Source of the DNA: Halorussus vallis
GTDB lineage: Archaea > Halobacteriota > Halobacteria > Halobacteriales > Haladaptataceae
Direction of reading: 5' to 3'
DNA: 64,000 nucleotides
NCBI RefSeq assembly: GCF_024138165.1
Contig: NZ_CP100002.1
Span: 1-64,000 of the forward strand
Below are positions 34,760 to 44,245 of this stretch, piece after piece. Under the pieces are notes generated by a model. The model did no database searches. It saw only the letters and a list, made by a program, of their open reading frames with translations, and was not told where the DNA came from. The first letter of the stretch is position 1. Each line of letters starts with the position of its first letter. Made by a program: the position numbers and the translations under genes.

Positions 34760-35469
34760 GTTCGCTCGCGCGTCGGGACGAAACTGCGCCGGGCGACCGC
34801 CGATGAGTCCCGTTTCTCGCTGTCCACTTGCTCCTCAGAGGACGCGGCTACTGTCGACGGGACGAATCACTGGCCTCGACTAATCGTTACAACGCTATTT
34901 CTGTAACTCCCCTCCGATACGAACGGTGGTGTAATCTCCGGTCGCGGTCGTCTTCACTACGTGAATCGCCGGTACGTCGGTGTCCGTCGCGGACCAAGTA
35001 AGGTGTTCTATTATTCAAAACGAGGCTGGACGTGCTCGTCCGAAGTTCGCCGGCGGTGACCGATGTCGGACCGTACCGATGCCGTCGTTCTCCCGAAGTC
35101 ACAGAACGAGCGCAGTGGCAGTCTACCGGCTAATGCCCGGTGAACAAGATGTAACTCTGACGACACTCGGCACCGAATCCGCCGCTCTGCGGCGAGGCAC
35201 GTTCGACCGGTCGTCGAGCGTAAAACCGCTCGACAGGTGGACGATGTTCTACGATAGAGAACGGATTTTGACCCCGAGGAAAGGACGAGAATAACTAGGT
35301 AGCGTGAGAACCTGGAACACGGTCCATCTACGGCCAGCCGAATCGGACGATTCGCGCGTCGTCCGACGGCGCGCCGTCGGACCGCGTTCTGATATGGTGA
35401 ACTGTAATCCGGCGAACGAACTCCTCGGCGGGGAGAAATCGGCGAGCGATTCGGTACCACGGTCCGAAT

Positions 35470-35478
35470 CAATTAAGA
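35470..35478 (+). promoter_or_regulatory. TATA element of the first GH3 gene
   Basis: CAATTAAGA, centred about 29 bases before the ATG at 35503. Confidence 0.45.
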
Positions 35479-35502
35479 GACGGGATTACGACGGTACGTG
35501 TG

Positions 35503-37833
35503 ATGCGAACAGATTCAGCGGACGGAGTCCACCGACCCTCCGTCGAACGGCGCGTCGACGACCTCCTCGAACGGATGACCCTGGAGGAGAAGGCGGCGCA
35601 ACTCGGCTCGGTCAACGCCGAGAAGTTGCTCGACGACGACGGAAACCTCGACCGGGCGGCGGCCGAGGAACACCTCGCCGACGGCATCGGTCACCTGACC
35701 CGAATCGGCGGCGAGGGAAGCCTCGCCCCGCGCGACGCCGCCGAGCGGACCAACGAACTGCAGGAACTGTTGGCCGAGGAGACGCGACTCGGCGTCCCCG
35801 CCGTGCCCCACGAGGAGTGCCTGAGCGGCTACATGGGACCGCAGGGCACCACGTTCCCCCAGACGATGGGGCTCGCGAGCACGTGGTCGCCCGACCTGGT
35901 CGAGGAAGTCACGTCGACCATCCGCGAGCAGTTGGAGGCCATCGGCACGGCCCACGCGCTCTCGCCGGTGCTCGACGTGGCCCGCGACCTCCGGTGGGGC
36001 CGGGTCGAGGAGACGTTCGGCGAGGACCCCTACCTGGTCGCGGCGCTGGCCTGCAGTTACGTCGACGGCCTCCAGGGCGACGGCGACGGCATCGCGGCGA
36101 CGCTCAAGCACTTCGCCGGCCACGGCGCGGGCGAGGGGGGCAAGAACCGAAGTTCGGTCAACGTCGGCCGGCGGGAACTCCGTGAAACCCACCTGTTCCC
36201 GTTCGAGGCGGCGGTCCGGACCGCCGACGCCGAGGCGGTGATGAACGCCTACCACGACATCGACGGCGTGCCGTGCGCCAGCGACCGGTGGCTGTTGACC
36301 GACGTGCTCCGGGGCGAGTGGGGCTTCGACGGGACGGTGGTTTCGGACTACTACAGCGTCGAATTCCTGCGGAGTGAACACGGCGTCGCGGCCTCCGATC
36401 GGGAGGCCGGCGTGATGGCGGTCGAGGCCGGCATCGACGTCGAACTCCCCTACACCGACTGCTACGGCGACCAACTGGTCGACGCCGTGGAGAACGGCGA
36501 ACTCGCCGAGGAAACCCTCGACGCGGCGGTTCGCCGGGTGCTCCGCGCGAAGGCCCGGAAGGGACTACTCGACGACCCGTACGTCGACGCCGACGCGGCC
36601 GCCGAACCGTTCGGAACCGACGAGGCCGAAGAACTCACCACGCGCGCCGCCCGCGAGTCGATGACCCTGCTGAAGAACGACGGCGACCTTCTGCCGCTGG
36701 CCGGCGACGACCTCGACTCGGTCGCGGTCGTCGGGCCGAAGGCCGACGACGCCCAGGAGATGCTGGGCGACTACGCCTACGCCGCCCACTACCCCGAGGA
36801 GGAGGTCGAACTCGACGCGACGACGCCGCTCGACGCGGTCGAGTCCCGCGGCGAGTCGGCCGGTTTCGAGGTGCGCTACGAGCGAGGGTGTACGACGACT
36901 AGTCCCTCGACCGACGAGTTCGACGCGGCCGCCGAGGCGGCGGCCGAGGCCGACGTCGCGGTCGCGTTCGTCGGCGCGCGCTCGGCGGTCGACTTCTCGG
37001 ACTTCGACGAGGCCCAGGTCGACAATCCGAGCGTCGCCACCAGTGGCGAGGGCTGCGACGTGGTCGACCTCGACCTGCCCGGCGTCCAGCAGGAACTCGT
37101 CGAAACCGTCCACGAGACGGGGACGCCGCTGGTCGTCGTCGTGGTTAGCGGCAAGCCCCACTCCATCGAGTGGATCGCCGGGAACGTCCCCGCAGTCGTC
37201 CAGGCGTGGCTCCCCGGCGAGCGCGGCGGCGAGGGCGTCGCCAGCGTGCTGTTCGGCGAGCACAACCCCGGCGGCCACCTCGCGGTTTCCGTCCCGCGGT
37301 CGGTCGGCCAGCTTCCGGTCCACTACAGCCGCAAGCCCAACACCGCCAACGAGGAGTACGTCTACTCCGAGAGCGCGCCGCTGTACCCGTTCGGCCACGG
37401 CCTGAGCTACACCGACTTCGAGTACGGCGACCTCTCGCTGTCGACCGACGCGCTCGAACCCGCCGGGCGTATCGCGGCGGAGGTGACGGTCCGAAACGCC
37501 GGCGACAGGGCGGGCCACGACGTCGTCCAGTTGTACGCCAGCGCCGAGAACCCCAGCCAGGCCCGGCCGGTCCAGGAACTCGTCGGCTTCGAGCGGGTCC
37601 ACCTCGACGCGGGCGAGGCCAAGCGCGTGCGCTTCGAGGTCGACGCCTCCCAACTCGCGTTCCACGACCGCGACATGAACCTCGCCGTCGAGGAAGGCCC
37701 CTACGAGTTCCGCGTCGGCCACTCGGCGAGCGACACCGTCGACGCGGCCTCGTTCGAGGTGACCGCGACCAAGGAGGTGCCCGCGACCGGTCGGACCTAC
37801 TTCACCGAGACGCGGGTCGAGGACGCCGAGTAG
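35503..37833 (+). CDS. Glycoside hydrolase family 3 protein (beta-xylosidase/beta-glucosidase type)
   Basis: A 776-residue GH3 enzyme with all three usual parts: the N-terminal barrel (TFPQTMGLASTW, TLKHFAGHGAGEGGKNR), the alpha/beta sandwich domain (ESMTLLKNDGDLLPLAG, GKPHSIEWIAG) and a C-terminal fibronectin-like domain (YPFGHGLSYTDFEY, then VRNAGDRAGHDVVQLYA). The nucleophile Asp is in GTVVSDYYSVEF near residue 282, with Tyr where many relatives have Trp. No signal peptide, so it cleaves imported oligosaccharides in the cytoplasm. ATG 35503 is preferred to the GTG at 35500. Position beside the pentose genes favours beta-xylosidase. Confidence 0.9.
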   Translation: MRTDSADGVHRPSVERRVDDLLERMTLEEKAAQLGSVNAEKLLDDDGNLDRAAAEEHLADGIGHLTRIGGEGSLAPRDAAERTNELQELLAEETRLGVPAVPHEECLSGYMGPQGTTFPQTMGLASTWSPDLVEEVTSTIREQLEAIGTAHALSPVLDVARDLRWGRVEETFGEDPYLVAALACSYVDGLQGDGDGIAATLKHFAGHGAGEGGKNRSSVNVGRRELRETHLFPFEAAVRTADAEAVMNAYHDIDGVPCASDRWLLTDVLRGEWGFDGTVVSDYYSVEFLRSEHGVAASDREAGVMAVEAGIDVELPYTDCYGDQLVDAVENGELAEETLDAAVRRVLRAKARKGLLDDPYVDADAAAEPFGTDEAEELTTRAARESMTLLKNDGDLLPLAGDDLDSVAVVGPKADDAQEMLGDYAYAAHYPEEEVELDATTPLDAVESRGESAGFEVRYERGCTTTSPSTDEFDAAAEAAAEADVAVAFVGARSAVDFSDFDEAQVDNPSVATSGEGCDVVDLDLPGVQQELVETVHETGTPLVVVVVSGKPHSIEWIAGNVPAVVQAWLPGERGGEGVASVLFGEHNPGGHLAVSVPRSVGQLPVHYSRKPNTANEEYVYSESAPLYPFGHGLSYTDFEYGDLSLSTDALEPAGRIAAEVTVRNAGDRAGHDVVQLYASAENPSQARPVQELVGFERVHLDAGEAKRVRFEVDASQLAFHDRDMNLAVEEGPYEFRVGHSASDTVDAASFEVTATKEVPATGRTYFTETRVEDAE

Positions 37834-37919
37834 CCCGTCGCGGCGTTCTCGGACTTTCTTCTCCGTCTCCTACTCTGCTTGCTGGCTGGACGCGGCGCTG
37901 TTCGGAATTTTATGTCGAA

Positions 37920-37955
37920 GCGTCCCGCGGCGCGTTCGAACGCGCCGCGGGACGC
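37920..37955. terminator. Perfect 36-bp palindrome between convergent genes
   Basis: GCGTCCCGCGGCGCGTTC at 37920-37937 is followed by its exact reverse complement to 37955. It lies between the convergent ends of the first GH3 gene (37833) and the FAH-family gene (38042), a natural place for a bidirectional terminator or mRNA-stabilising hairpin. Confidence 0.5.
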
Positions 37956-38041
37956 GAGCAGTGACAGGACAGTTGCTTTCGGACGATACGTCGGTAGCGC
38001 GTTAGCGCGAGTGGGCTCGGTCGGCGGCCGCGGCGGTCGAC

Positions 38042-38926
38042 TCAGACGGTGACCGTGTCGTTGACGAGTCGGCCGATGCGGTCGATGTCGATGGTGACTT
38101 CATCGCCCTCGACGAGCGTGAACGTCTCCGGCGGGACGAGCGCGGTGCCGGTGAGCAACACGAGCGTCTCGGGCAGGCTGTTGTGCCGGCGGAGGTAGGA
38201 GACGAGCTCTTCGCACGTGGTCGCCATCTCGCCGGTCGTGGTCGAACCCTCGTAGACGGTTTCGCCGTCGCGCTCGATGGACAGCGACATCGTGAGGTCG
38301 TGGGGGTCGCCGACGGTTTCGGGCGTGGCGACGCAGGGGCCGACCGAGCAGCACTTGTCGTACACCTTCGCCTGCGGGAGGTACAGCGGATTCTCGCCCT
38401 CGATGTCGCGGCTGGAGACGTCGTTGCCGACGGTGTAGCCCACGACCTCGCCGCGGTGGAGCACCACGCCGAGTTCCGGTTCCGGGACGTTCCACTCCGA
38501 GTCGCCGCGGACGCCGATGGATTCGAGCGGGCCGACAGTCCGCGAGGGCGTCGCCTTCAGGAACAGCTCCGGGCGCTCGCTGTCGTAGACGTCGATGTAG
38601 ACCTCGGGTTTGCCGCTCTCGGACTTACGGGCTTCCTCGCTGATGCGGTAGGTGACGCCCGCGGCCCACACCTCCTCGGCGACGACCGGTTGGACGGCGT
38701 CGGTTTCGAGAATCACGGGGTCGACCGGTTCGGCGTCCGGGATTCGGTTGCGGGCCACCTCGTCGACGGACGCGCCGTTGGCGTTCGCCGCTCGGCAGAG
38801 GTCCCGGAACGAACTGAGGTCGGCGGTGGCCGCGGTCAGGTCGTAGGCATCTCCGTCTTCGTTCACCGCGACGAGAGACGCAGTGGCGGAACTGCACTCG
38901 CTACCGGAGAGTCGGTAATAGCGCAT
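38042..38926 (-). CDS. xacE: FAH family protein, probable 2-keto-3-deoxypentonate dehydratase
   Basis: A 294-residue fumarylacetoacetate hydrolase-family protein, the length of Haloferax XacE. Metal ligands are expected in NVPEPELGVVLHRG (Glu-x-Glu, near residue 147) and GYTVGNDVSSRDIEGENPLY (Asp near 167). In the pentose pathway XacE turns 2-keto-3-deoxyxylonate into 2-oxoglutarate semialdehyde. FAH proteins are versatile, so the assignment leans on neighbours: XacD, XacA and XacF are all within 5 kb. A TATA element at 38946-38957 indicates its own leaderless promoter. Confidence 0.85.
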   Translation of the reverse strand: MRYYRLSGSECSSATASLVAVNEDGDAYDLTAATADLSSFRDLCRAANANGASVDEVARNRIPDAEPVDPVILETDAVQPVVAEEVWAAGVTYRISEEARKSESGKPEVYIDVYDSERPELFLKATPSRTVGPLESIGVRGDSEWNVPEPELGVVLHRGEVVGYTVGNDVSSRDIEGENPLYLPQAKVYDKCCSVGPCVATPETVGDPHDLTMSLSIERDGETVYEGSTTTGEMATTCEELVSYLRRHNSLPETLVLLTGTALVPPETFTLVEGDEVTIDIDRIGRLVNDTVTV

Positions 38927-38945
38927 AGTTGGTCATGTGTGGATA

Positions 38946-38993
38946 CCGTTAAAAGAGTATCGCCGCAGTGGGGTGAAACGGACCGGGGTGAAA
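38946..38993 (-). promoter_or_regulatory. Promoter of the xacE-like gene with upstream direct repeats
   Basis: The TATA tract CTCTTTTAACGG (minus strand, 38946-38957) is about 25 bases before the ATG at 38926. Just upstream, GGGGTGAAA occurs twice on the plus strand (38970-38978 and 38985-38993), spaced 15 bases start to start; this could be a regulator site. Confidence 0.4.
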
Positions 38994-39084
38994 TCCGTCG
39001 CGTCGCTCGGTCGAACGGTGCGAATCCGCGATTCGGTCGGGTCGACGTCGCGTCGCGCGCGGTGAGTGCTCGGAGTCGGTTCGG

Positions 39085-39156
39085 TTATTCGGTGAACGCC
39101 GTGAAGCCGGCAGCGACGCCGGCGGTGAAACCGGTGGCGCGAGTTCGGCTAGTCAT
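39085..39156 (-). CDS. Possible 23-residue peptide coupled to xacD
   Basis: The XacD stop codon overlaps an ATG (ATGA at 39153-39156) that opens a 23-codon frame ending in TAA at 39085-39087. The product has a Gly/Ala/Phe/Thr-rich core (TGFTAGVAAGFTAF) with small-residue spacing reminiscent of a short membrane helix. The overlap is the only positive evidence; it could be chance. Confidence 0.25.
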   Translation of the reverse strand: MTSRTRATGFTAGVAAGFTAFTE

Positions 39157-40388
39157 TCGTCAAACAACTCCTCGCCCTCGACCATGTGCTCCTCGACGGT
39201 GTCGAAGTCCAGCGTCAGGCCGAGGCCGGGCTTCTCCGGAATCTCCATCCGGCCCTCCCGGATGAGGCCGCTCTCCTCGACGAGGTCCTCCCACCAGCCC
39301 AACTGATAGGAGTGGTACTCGACCGCCAGCGAGTTCGGGATGGCCGCGGCGACCTGGGCCGACGCCATCGTGCCGACCGGCGAGGAGACGTTGTGCATCG
39401 CCACCGGCACGTAGTACATGTCGGCGATGTCTGCGACCTTCCGGGTTTCGCGCATCCCGCCCACTCGGGGCAGGTCGGGCGCGATGATGTCGACCGCCTG
39501 GGGCTCCAGCAGGGTGCGCTGGCCGTGCTTGCGGTAGACGTTCTCGCCGACCGCAATGGGCGTCGTCGTCGACTGGGTGACGCTGGCCTGGACGTCATGG
39601 TTCTCCGGCGGGACGGGGTCCTCGAGCCACCAGACGTCGTACTCCTCGAGTTTGCGGGCGAGCCGTTTCGCGCTGCCCGCCGAGAATGACCAGTGGCAGT
39701 CGAACGCGACGTCGGCGCGGTCGCCGACGGCCTCGGTGACCGCCTCGACGATCTCGACCTTGTGGTCGATCTCGGGGCCGCGGAGGTGGCGGTTGGCGCG
39801 GTCCTTCTCGTGACCCGAGGGCACGTCGAGGTCGAACTTGATGGCGTCGTAGCCGAGTTCCTCGACGACGCGGACGCCTTCCTCGGCGCAAGCCTGGGGG
39901 TCGGCCTCGTCCTCGGTGTGGAGGTCGCAGTACACCCGAACCTCGTCGCGGTACTTCCCGCCGACGAGTTGGTAGGCGGGTACGTCGAGCAGTTTGCCCG
40001 CCACGTCGTGGAGCGCGATTTCGATGCCCGAGATGGCGGAGACGACCTTTCCGGAGATGGAGCCCTCGCCGCTCATCTTCTGGATCATGTGCTCGTAGAG
40101 ACGGTCGATGTCGAGGGGGTTCTCGCCGACCACGAACGGCTTCATCCGCTCGATAATCTCGGCGTCGCCGCCGCCCCAGTAGGACTCGCCGATGCCGGTG
40201 ACGCCCGCGTCGGTGTAGACCCGCACGAGAATCCAGGGGTAGTTGCCGTCGACCATCGTGGTCTGGACGTCGGTGATCTTCGCGTCGCGCACGCCGCCCC
40301 GGGAGTTCGTGAGACCCATCGTCTCGCCCGAGAGGTCGCGCATCGTATACTCCGCGTTCGGGTCGCGGAGCTTCGCAAGGTCAACCAT
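39153..40388 (-). CDS. xacD: Pentonate (D-xylonate/L-arabinonate) dehydratase, enolase superfamily
   Basis: A 411-residue mandelate racemase-type dehydratase, as long as Haloferax XacD. Catalytic motifs: KFDLD (Lys184, Asp186), the metal ligand Asp230 with His232 (DCHWSF), Glu256 (LEDPVPPEN), Glu282 (VGENVYR) and the late AMHNVSSPVG. It differs from the KxK enzyme at 3600. Reaction: removes water from xylonate (or arabinonate) to give 2-keto-3-deoxypentonate. The start at 40388 is supported by a TATA-like tract at 40413-40423 on the minus strand. Neighbours supply the steps before and after. Confidence 0.88.
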   Translation of the reverse strand: MVDLAKLRDPNAEYTMRDLSGETMGLTNSRGGVRDAKITDVQTTMVDGNYPWILVRVYTDAGVTGIGESYWGGGDAEIIERMKPFVVGENPLDIDRLYEHMIQKMSGEGSISGKVVSAISGIEIALHDVAGKLLDVPAYQLVGGKYRDEVRVYCDLHTEDEADPQACAEEGVRVVEELGYDAIKFDLDVPSGHEKDRANRHLRGPEIDHKVEIVEAVTEAVGDRADVAFDCHWSFSAGSAKRLARKLEEYDVWWLEDPVPPENHDVQASVTQSTTTPIAVGENVYRKHGQRTLLEPQAVDIIAPDLPRVGGMRETRKVADIADMYYVPVAMHNVSSPVGTMASAQVAAAIPNSLAVEYHSYQLGWWEDLVEESGLIREGRMEIPEKPGLGLTLDFDTVEEHMVEGEELFDE

Positions 40389-40412
40389 TGCGTGCGAGAT
40401 ATTCCCAGGGGC

Positions 40413-40423
40413 GGTAGTAAAGG
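40413..40423 (-). promoter_or_regulatory. TATA element of the xacD-like gene
   Basis: CCTTTACTACC on the minus strand, centred about 30 bases before the ATG at 40388. Confidence 0.4.
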
Positions 40424-40498
40424 TTGTGAATTGCCCGACGGGTTGCCGGGGCGTCGGTACTCGATTTCGACGCGGTCGCCAGTTCCGGACTCGGCGAC

Positions 40499-41602
40499 CT
40501 ACTCGACCGAAACGCGCTCGCCGCGCTCGGCGGCCTCGTAGATGGCCGCGAGCGCGCGCATGTCGACGAGGGCGTGTTCGCCGTCGGGAGACGGCGCGAC
40601 CCCGCGAAGGACGCGGTCGGCGAAGTAGTCGAACTCCTCGGTCATCTCGTCGCCCATCAGGTCGCGGCGACCGTCGTCGACGACGACCTCGCGGCCGTCG
40701 GGTTGGCGGAGCGAGAGCGTCTGGGGCGTCTGGCCGAGGAACGCGGGTTCGAGTATCAGTTCGCCGTCGGTGCCCACGACCCGGAAGTGACCCGACAGGT
40801 GGGAGTGCTGGCTGGCGGTGCAGGCGGCGTAGGTGCCATCGTCGAACTCGACGGTGAAGGTGGCGTGCTGGTCGGGCACGTCGCCGAACGCCCGGTTCTC
40901 CGAGTGCATCTGGGCGGTCGCGCTCGTCGGGTCGGCGTCGAGGACGAAGCGGGCGGTGTTGAGCGGGTAGATGCCCAGGTCCATCACCGTCGCGCCGTAG
41001 CCGGCGAGGTCGGGGTCGAGGCGCCACTGGTCGGGGTCCTCCGAGACCACGTCAAGCATCTGCTGGCCCATGTGGCCGTGGACCGCGACCGGGTCGCCGA
41101 CGGCCCCGTCCCGGAGCAGTTCGCGCATCCGCCGGACCTGCGGGTCGGTCTGCATCCGGTAGGCGACCATGAGCGGCACGTCGGCGTCCCCGGCGGCCGC
41201 GACCAGTTCCTCGGCCCGCTCGACGGTCGCCTCCACCGGTTTCTCGCAGAGGACCGCCTTCCCGTGGTCGGCGGCCGCCTCGACGTACGGGAGGTGGTAG
41301 GCGTTGGGCGTGCAGACGTAGACCGCGTCGTACTCGTCGGTCGCCGCACCGTCGACGAACTCGTCGTACGTGACGGTGGCGGCGATGGTGTCGGTTTCGG
41401 CCTCGTCGGCGACCGACTCGGCCTTCTCGCGGCTACTGCTGACGACGACGGTCGTCTCGCAGAACTTCGAGTCGGCGACCGCGGGGATGGCCTGTTCGCG
41501 GGTCCACCAGCCGAGGCCGACCATCGCGAGGCGGAGCGTCCCCGACTCCAGTTCCTCCCAGTCACGCCGCCTGACGCTGCGCAGGTAATCGTCGACTGCC
41601 AT
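40499..41602 (-). CDS. xacA: D-xylose 1-dehydrogenase, Gfo/Idh/MocA family
   Basis: A 367-residue oxidoreductase closely resembling haloarchaeal xylose dehydrogenase. The start ([10 protein letters not shown]), the Rossmann turn [14 protein letters not shown] (near residue 27), CETTVVVSS and the family EKP motif with the catalytic Lys (LCEKPVEAT, near 121) match the remembered Haloarcula/Haloferax enzyme, as do [13 protein letters not shown] and the substrate-side [10 protein letters not shown]. Reaction: D-xylose (or L-arabinose) plus NADP to the pentonolactone. ATG 41602 is chosen by family length and a TATA-like tract at 41626-41637. It is divergent from the XacF-like gene. Confidence 0.9.
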   Translation of the reverse strand: MAVDDYLRSVRRRDWEELESGTLRLAMVGLGWWTREQAIPAVADSKFCETTVVVSSSREKAESVADEAETDTIAATVTYDEFVDGAATDEYDAVYVCTPNAYHLPYVEAAADHGKAVLCEKPVEATVERAEELVAAAGDADVPLMVAYRMQTDPQVRRMRELLRDGAVGDPVAVHGHMGQQMLDVVSEDPDQWRLDPDLAGYGATVMDLGIYPLNTARFVLDADPTSATAQMHSENRAFGDVPDQHATFTVEFDDGTYAACTASQHSHLSGHFRVVGTDGELILEPAFLGQTPQTLSLRQPDGREVVVDDGRRDLMGDEMTEEFDYFADRVLRGVAPSPDGEHALVDMRALAAIYEAAERGERVSVE

Positions 41603-41625
41603 ACTCGCGTGGTTCGGGCCGACCG

Positions 41626-41637
41626 GCAAAAGTGTAG
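41626..41637 (-). promoter_or_regulatory. TATA element of the xacA-like gene
   Basis: CTACACTTTTGC on the minus strand, centred about 29 bases before the ATG at 41602. Confidence 0.4.
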
Positions 41638-41785
41638 TGGACCCACCCGCGGGCCGCGTTCGAGAGTCCGCCCGGCGCGACGCTGAGGGGGACGCGGCCG
41701 CGCACCCGCGCGGTCGCGCCCCCGACCCCGGCGAATCCGTGCCGAACCGTAACAGTGGTATGGGACGATTCTGAAATAACGCACG

Positions 41786-43228
41786 ATGCCGGAGAAGAAC
41801 TACGTCAACGGAGAGTGGGTAGAATCGGAAACCGGCGACACCGTCGAGGTCGCGAATCCCGCCGACCCGAGCGAAGTCGTCGCGAGTTACCAGCAGTCGA
41901 GCGCGGCCGACGCGACCGCGGCCGTCGAGGCCGCGGCCGCGGCCCAGGACGAGTGGGCGGCCACGCCCGGTCCCGAGCGCGGGCGCATCCTCCGCCGGGC
42001 GGGCAACTGGCTCGCCGACCGCAAGGAGGGGCTGACCGAACAGCTCGTCGCCGAGGAGGGCAAGGCCTACGCCGAGGCCAACGGCGAGGTCCAGCGCGCC
42101 ATCGACATCTTCCACTACTTCGCGGGGAAGGCCGCCGACCTCGGCGGCACCGTCAAGGGGCCGAGCGCGAGCGACCAGCGCCTCTACACGGTCAAGGAGC
42201 CGGTGGGCGTCGCCGCGCTCATCACGCCGTGGAACTACCCCATCGCGATTCCGGCGTGGAAGCTCGCGCCCGCGCTCGCCGCCGGGAACACCGTCGTCCT
42301 GAAGCCGGCGTCGGTCGCGCCCGGCGTCGCGCTCGAACTCGCGCAAGCGCTCGACGAGGCCGGCCTCCCTGACGGCGCGCTCAACGTCGTCACCGGGCCG
42401 GGCAGCGCCGTCGGCACCGAGTTCATCGAACACGACGCGGTCGACGCCGTCTCGTTCACCGGCAGCAGCGAGGTCGGCCAGATGGTCTACGACCAGGCGA
42501 CCGACGCCGGCAAGCGCGTCCAGACCGAACTCGGCGGCAAGAACCCGACCGTGGTCAGCGCCTCGGCCGACCCCGCCGAAGCCGCCGACATCGTCGCCAG
42601 CGGCGGGTTCGGTACCACCGGCCAGTCGTGCACCGCGTGTTCGCGGGCCATCGTCCACGAGGACGTCTACGACGAGTTCGTCGACGAACTCGTCGACCGC
42701 GCCAAGTCCGTCGACGTCGGCCCCGGCCTCGACCACGAGATGGGCCCGCAGGTTTCCGAGGGTGAACTCGAATCGACGCTGGAGTACATCGAGGTCGCCG
42801 AGAACGAGGGCGCGACGCTTGCGGCGGGCGGCGGCGTCCCCGAGTCGGCCGAAACCGAGACGGGCTACTTCGTCGAACCGACCGTCTTCGTCGACGTCGA
42901 CAACGACATGCGCATTGCCCAGGAGGAGGTCTTCGGCCCGGTGGTCGCCGTCATCGAGGTTTCGGACTTCGAGGAGGGCCTCGGAGTCGCCAACGACGTC
43001 CCCTACGGACTGTCGGCCAGCGTCGTCACGAACGACCACTCGGAGGCCAACCGATTCGTCCGCGACGTCGAGGCGGGCGTCGCCAAGGTGAACGCCAAAA
43101 CGACCGGACTCGAACTCCACGTCCCGTTCGGCGGGTTCAAGCGGTCGTCCAGCGAAACCTGGCGCGAGCAGGGCGACGAGGGTCTGGAGTTCTACACCAT
43201 CGAGAAGACCGTCTACGACAGCTACTGA
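41786..43228 (+). CDS. xacF: 2-Oxoglutarate semialdehyde dehydrogenase, aldehyde dehydrogenase family
   Basis: A 480-residue aldehyde dehydrogenase. It begins with the family pattern [21 protein letters not shown]; the oxyanion Asn is in [17 protein letters not shown] (near residue 153), the general base Glu in [12 protein letters not shown] (near 250) and the nucleophile Cys in [12 protein letters not shown] (near 285). Length matches Haloferax XacF, which makes 2-oxoglutarate from its semialdehyde and so feeds pentose carbon into the citric acid cycle. The family alone would not fix the substrate; the adjacent XacA, XacD and XacE genes do. It is divergent from the XacA-like gene across 183 bases. 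Confidence 0.87.
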   Translation: MPEKNYVNGEWVESETGDTVEVANPADPSEVVASYQQSSAADATAAVEAAAAAQDEWAATPGPERGRILRRAGNWLADRKEGLTEQLVAEEGKAYAEANGEVQRAIDIFHYFAGKAADLGGTVKGPSASDQRLYTVKEPVGVAALITPWNYPIAIPAWKLAPALAAGNTVVLKPASVAPGVALELAQALDEAGLPDGALNVVTGPGSAVGTEFIEHDAVDAVSFTGSSEVGQMVYDQATDAGKRVQTELGGKNPTVVSASADPAEAADIVASGGFGTTGQSCTACSRAIVHEDVYDEFVDELVDRAKSVDVGPGLDHEMGPQVSEGELESTLEYIEVAENEGATLAAGGGVPESAETETGYFVEPTVFVDVDNDMRIAQEEVFGPVVAVIEVSDFEEGLGVANDVPYGLSASVVTNDHSEANRFVRDVEAGVAKVNAKTTGLELHVPFGGFKRSSSETWREQGDEGLEFYTIEKTVYDSY

Positions 43229-43295
43229 GTTCGAAGGTCGATTCCGAACACCGAGGAACGACCGCGACCGAGTAACCTGGTCGCGGTCGGGTCTG

Positions 43296-44162
43296 TCATT
43301 CCGTTCGGTCGAGTCGCCGCATCGGCACCACGCCCGGTTCGGCGATGTCGACCCTGTCCCCTACTTCCACGACCTCTATCACCCGCGGGTAGGCGAACGA
43401 CTTCGCGTGCTCGTGGAGCGCCGTCGGGTCGGCGGTGACGCCCTTCCACGTGTCGTAGTGGACCGGCAGCACCCGGTCGGCCCGCACCGCGTTCGCCGCT
43501 TCGACGACCTGGCTCTCGTCCATGTACCACCGGGTCCGGCGCGGCCCGCCGTCGGCGCCCAGCGGAAGGCGGCCGACCGTCCCGACGGTGAACGACGCGA
43601 CGTCGACGTCGAACTCGGCCCCGATTTCCTCGAACGCCTCGGCGGGTCGGCTGTCGCCGGCGACGAACAGCGTCTCGTCGCCGCACTCGACGACGTACGA
43701 GACGGCGAACTTCGTGTCGGGGTCGTTCGCCGGCCGGACGTGGACCGTCAGGTCGCCGATCGAGAGTTCGTCCCCCTCCTCGACCGACGCGCGTGCGTCG
43801 GCGGGAATCGTCTCGTCGCCGTCGTAGTCGTACTCCTCGTGGGCGTCTCCGGGAGTGAAGACGGGTGCGCCGGTGTTCGCGGCGATGGGGGCGACGGAGG
43901 GCGGATGGAGGTGGTCGACGTGCTCGTGGGTGACCAGCACGGCGTCGCAGTCGGTCACCGCCGCGGGGTCGACCGGCACGGGAATCATCCGGACGGTCAC
44001 GGGCGGATTGCCGTCGCCGAAGTACGGGTCGACGTACAGCGTCGCCCCGGGCGACCGGACCACGAACCCGTGACAGCCGAGGTACCACAGCGAAAGGCCC
44101 TCGGGGTCGGCGGCTTCGACTTCTGATTCGACGAACCACGAATTCCAGTTGCTCGTTACCAT
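43296..44162 (-). CDS. UlaG-like metallo-beta-lactamase fold protein, probable pentonolactonase
   Basis: A 288-residue metal hydrolase whose start resembles UlaG-type lactonases ([11 protein letters not shown], then [13 protein letters not shown]). The metal motif is VTHEHVDHL near residue 87, followed by VAGDSRPAE (near 185) and [10 protein letters not shown] (near 240). UlaG opens ascorbate-6-phosphate lactone; in this place, between XacF and GH3 genes, hydrolysis of xylono- or arabinono-lactone is the natural role, equivalent to the Haloferax lactonase step XacC. I am not certain that it is the direct orthologue of XacC, so no symbol is given. The ATG at 44162 is chosen because the family pattern begins there. 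Confidence 0.82.
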   Translation of the reverse strand: MVTSNWNSWFVESEVEAADPEGLSLWYLGCHGFVVRSPGATLYVDPYFGDGNPPVTVRMIPVPVDPAAVTDCDAVLVTHEHVDHLHPPSVAPIAANTGAPVFTPGDAHEEYDYDGDETIPADARASVEEGDELSIGDLTVHVRPANDPDTKFAVSYVVECGDETLFVAGDSRPAEAFEEIGAEFDVDVASFTVGTVGRLPLGADGGPRRTRWYMDESQVVEAANAVRADRVLPVHYDTWKGVTADPTALHEHAKSFAYPRVIEVVEVGDRVDIAEPGVVPMRRLDRTE

Positions 44163-44245
44163 GGATGGCTCACGACCATGGGCGTACGCGGGAACGCGGC
44201 CCACATAAAACGTTCGCGGTCGGCCGTAGTTGCCCCGTGAGTGGT

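Larger units (their letters stand above)
34723..35502. other. Long gap with a decayed minus-strand fragment
   Basis: Besides the two promoters at its ends I see no intact gene. On the minus strand, a 35-codon frame ending at the TAG 34895-34897 reads like real protein (HLTWSATDTDVPAIHVVKTT, then TGDYTTVRIGGELQ) and follows a stop; just upstream another frame gives SVTAGELRTSTSSLVLNN. This looks like the frameshifted C-terminus of a lost, possibly extracellular beta-sandwich protein. The stretch 35090-35460 shows nothing recognisable. Confidence 0.35.

Noticed and set aside
41603-43120. N-terminal extension of the xylose dehydrogenase frame
   Set aside because: The extension is antisense to the aldehyde dehydrogenase and the family start lies at 41602.
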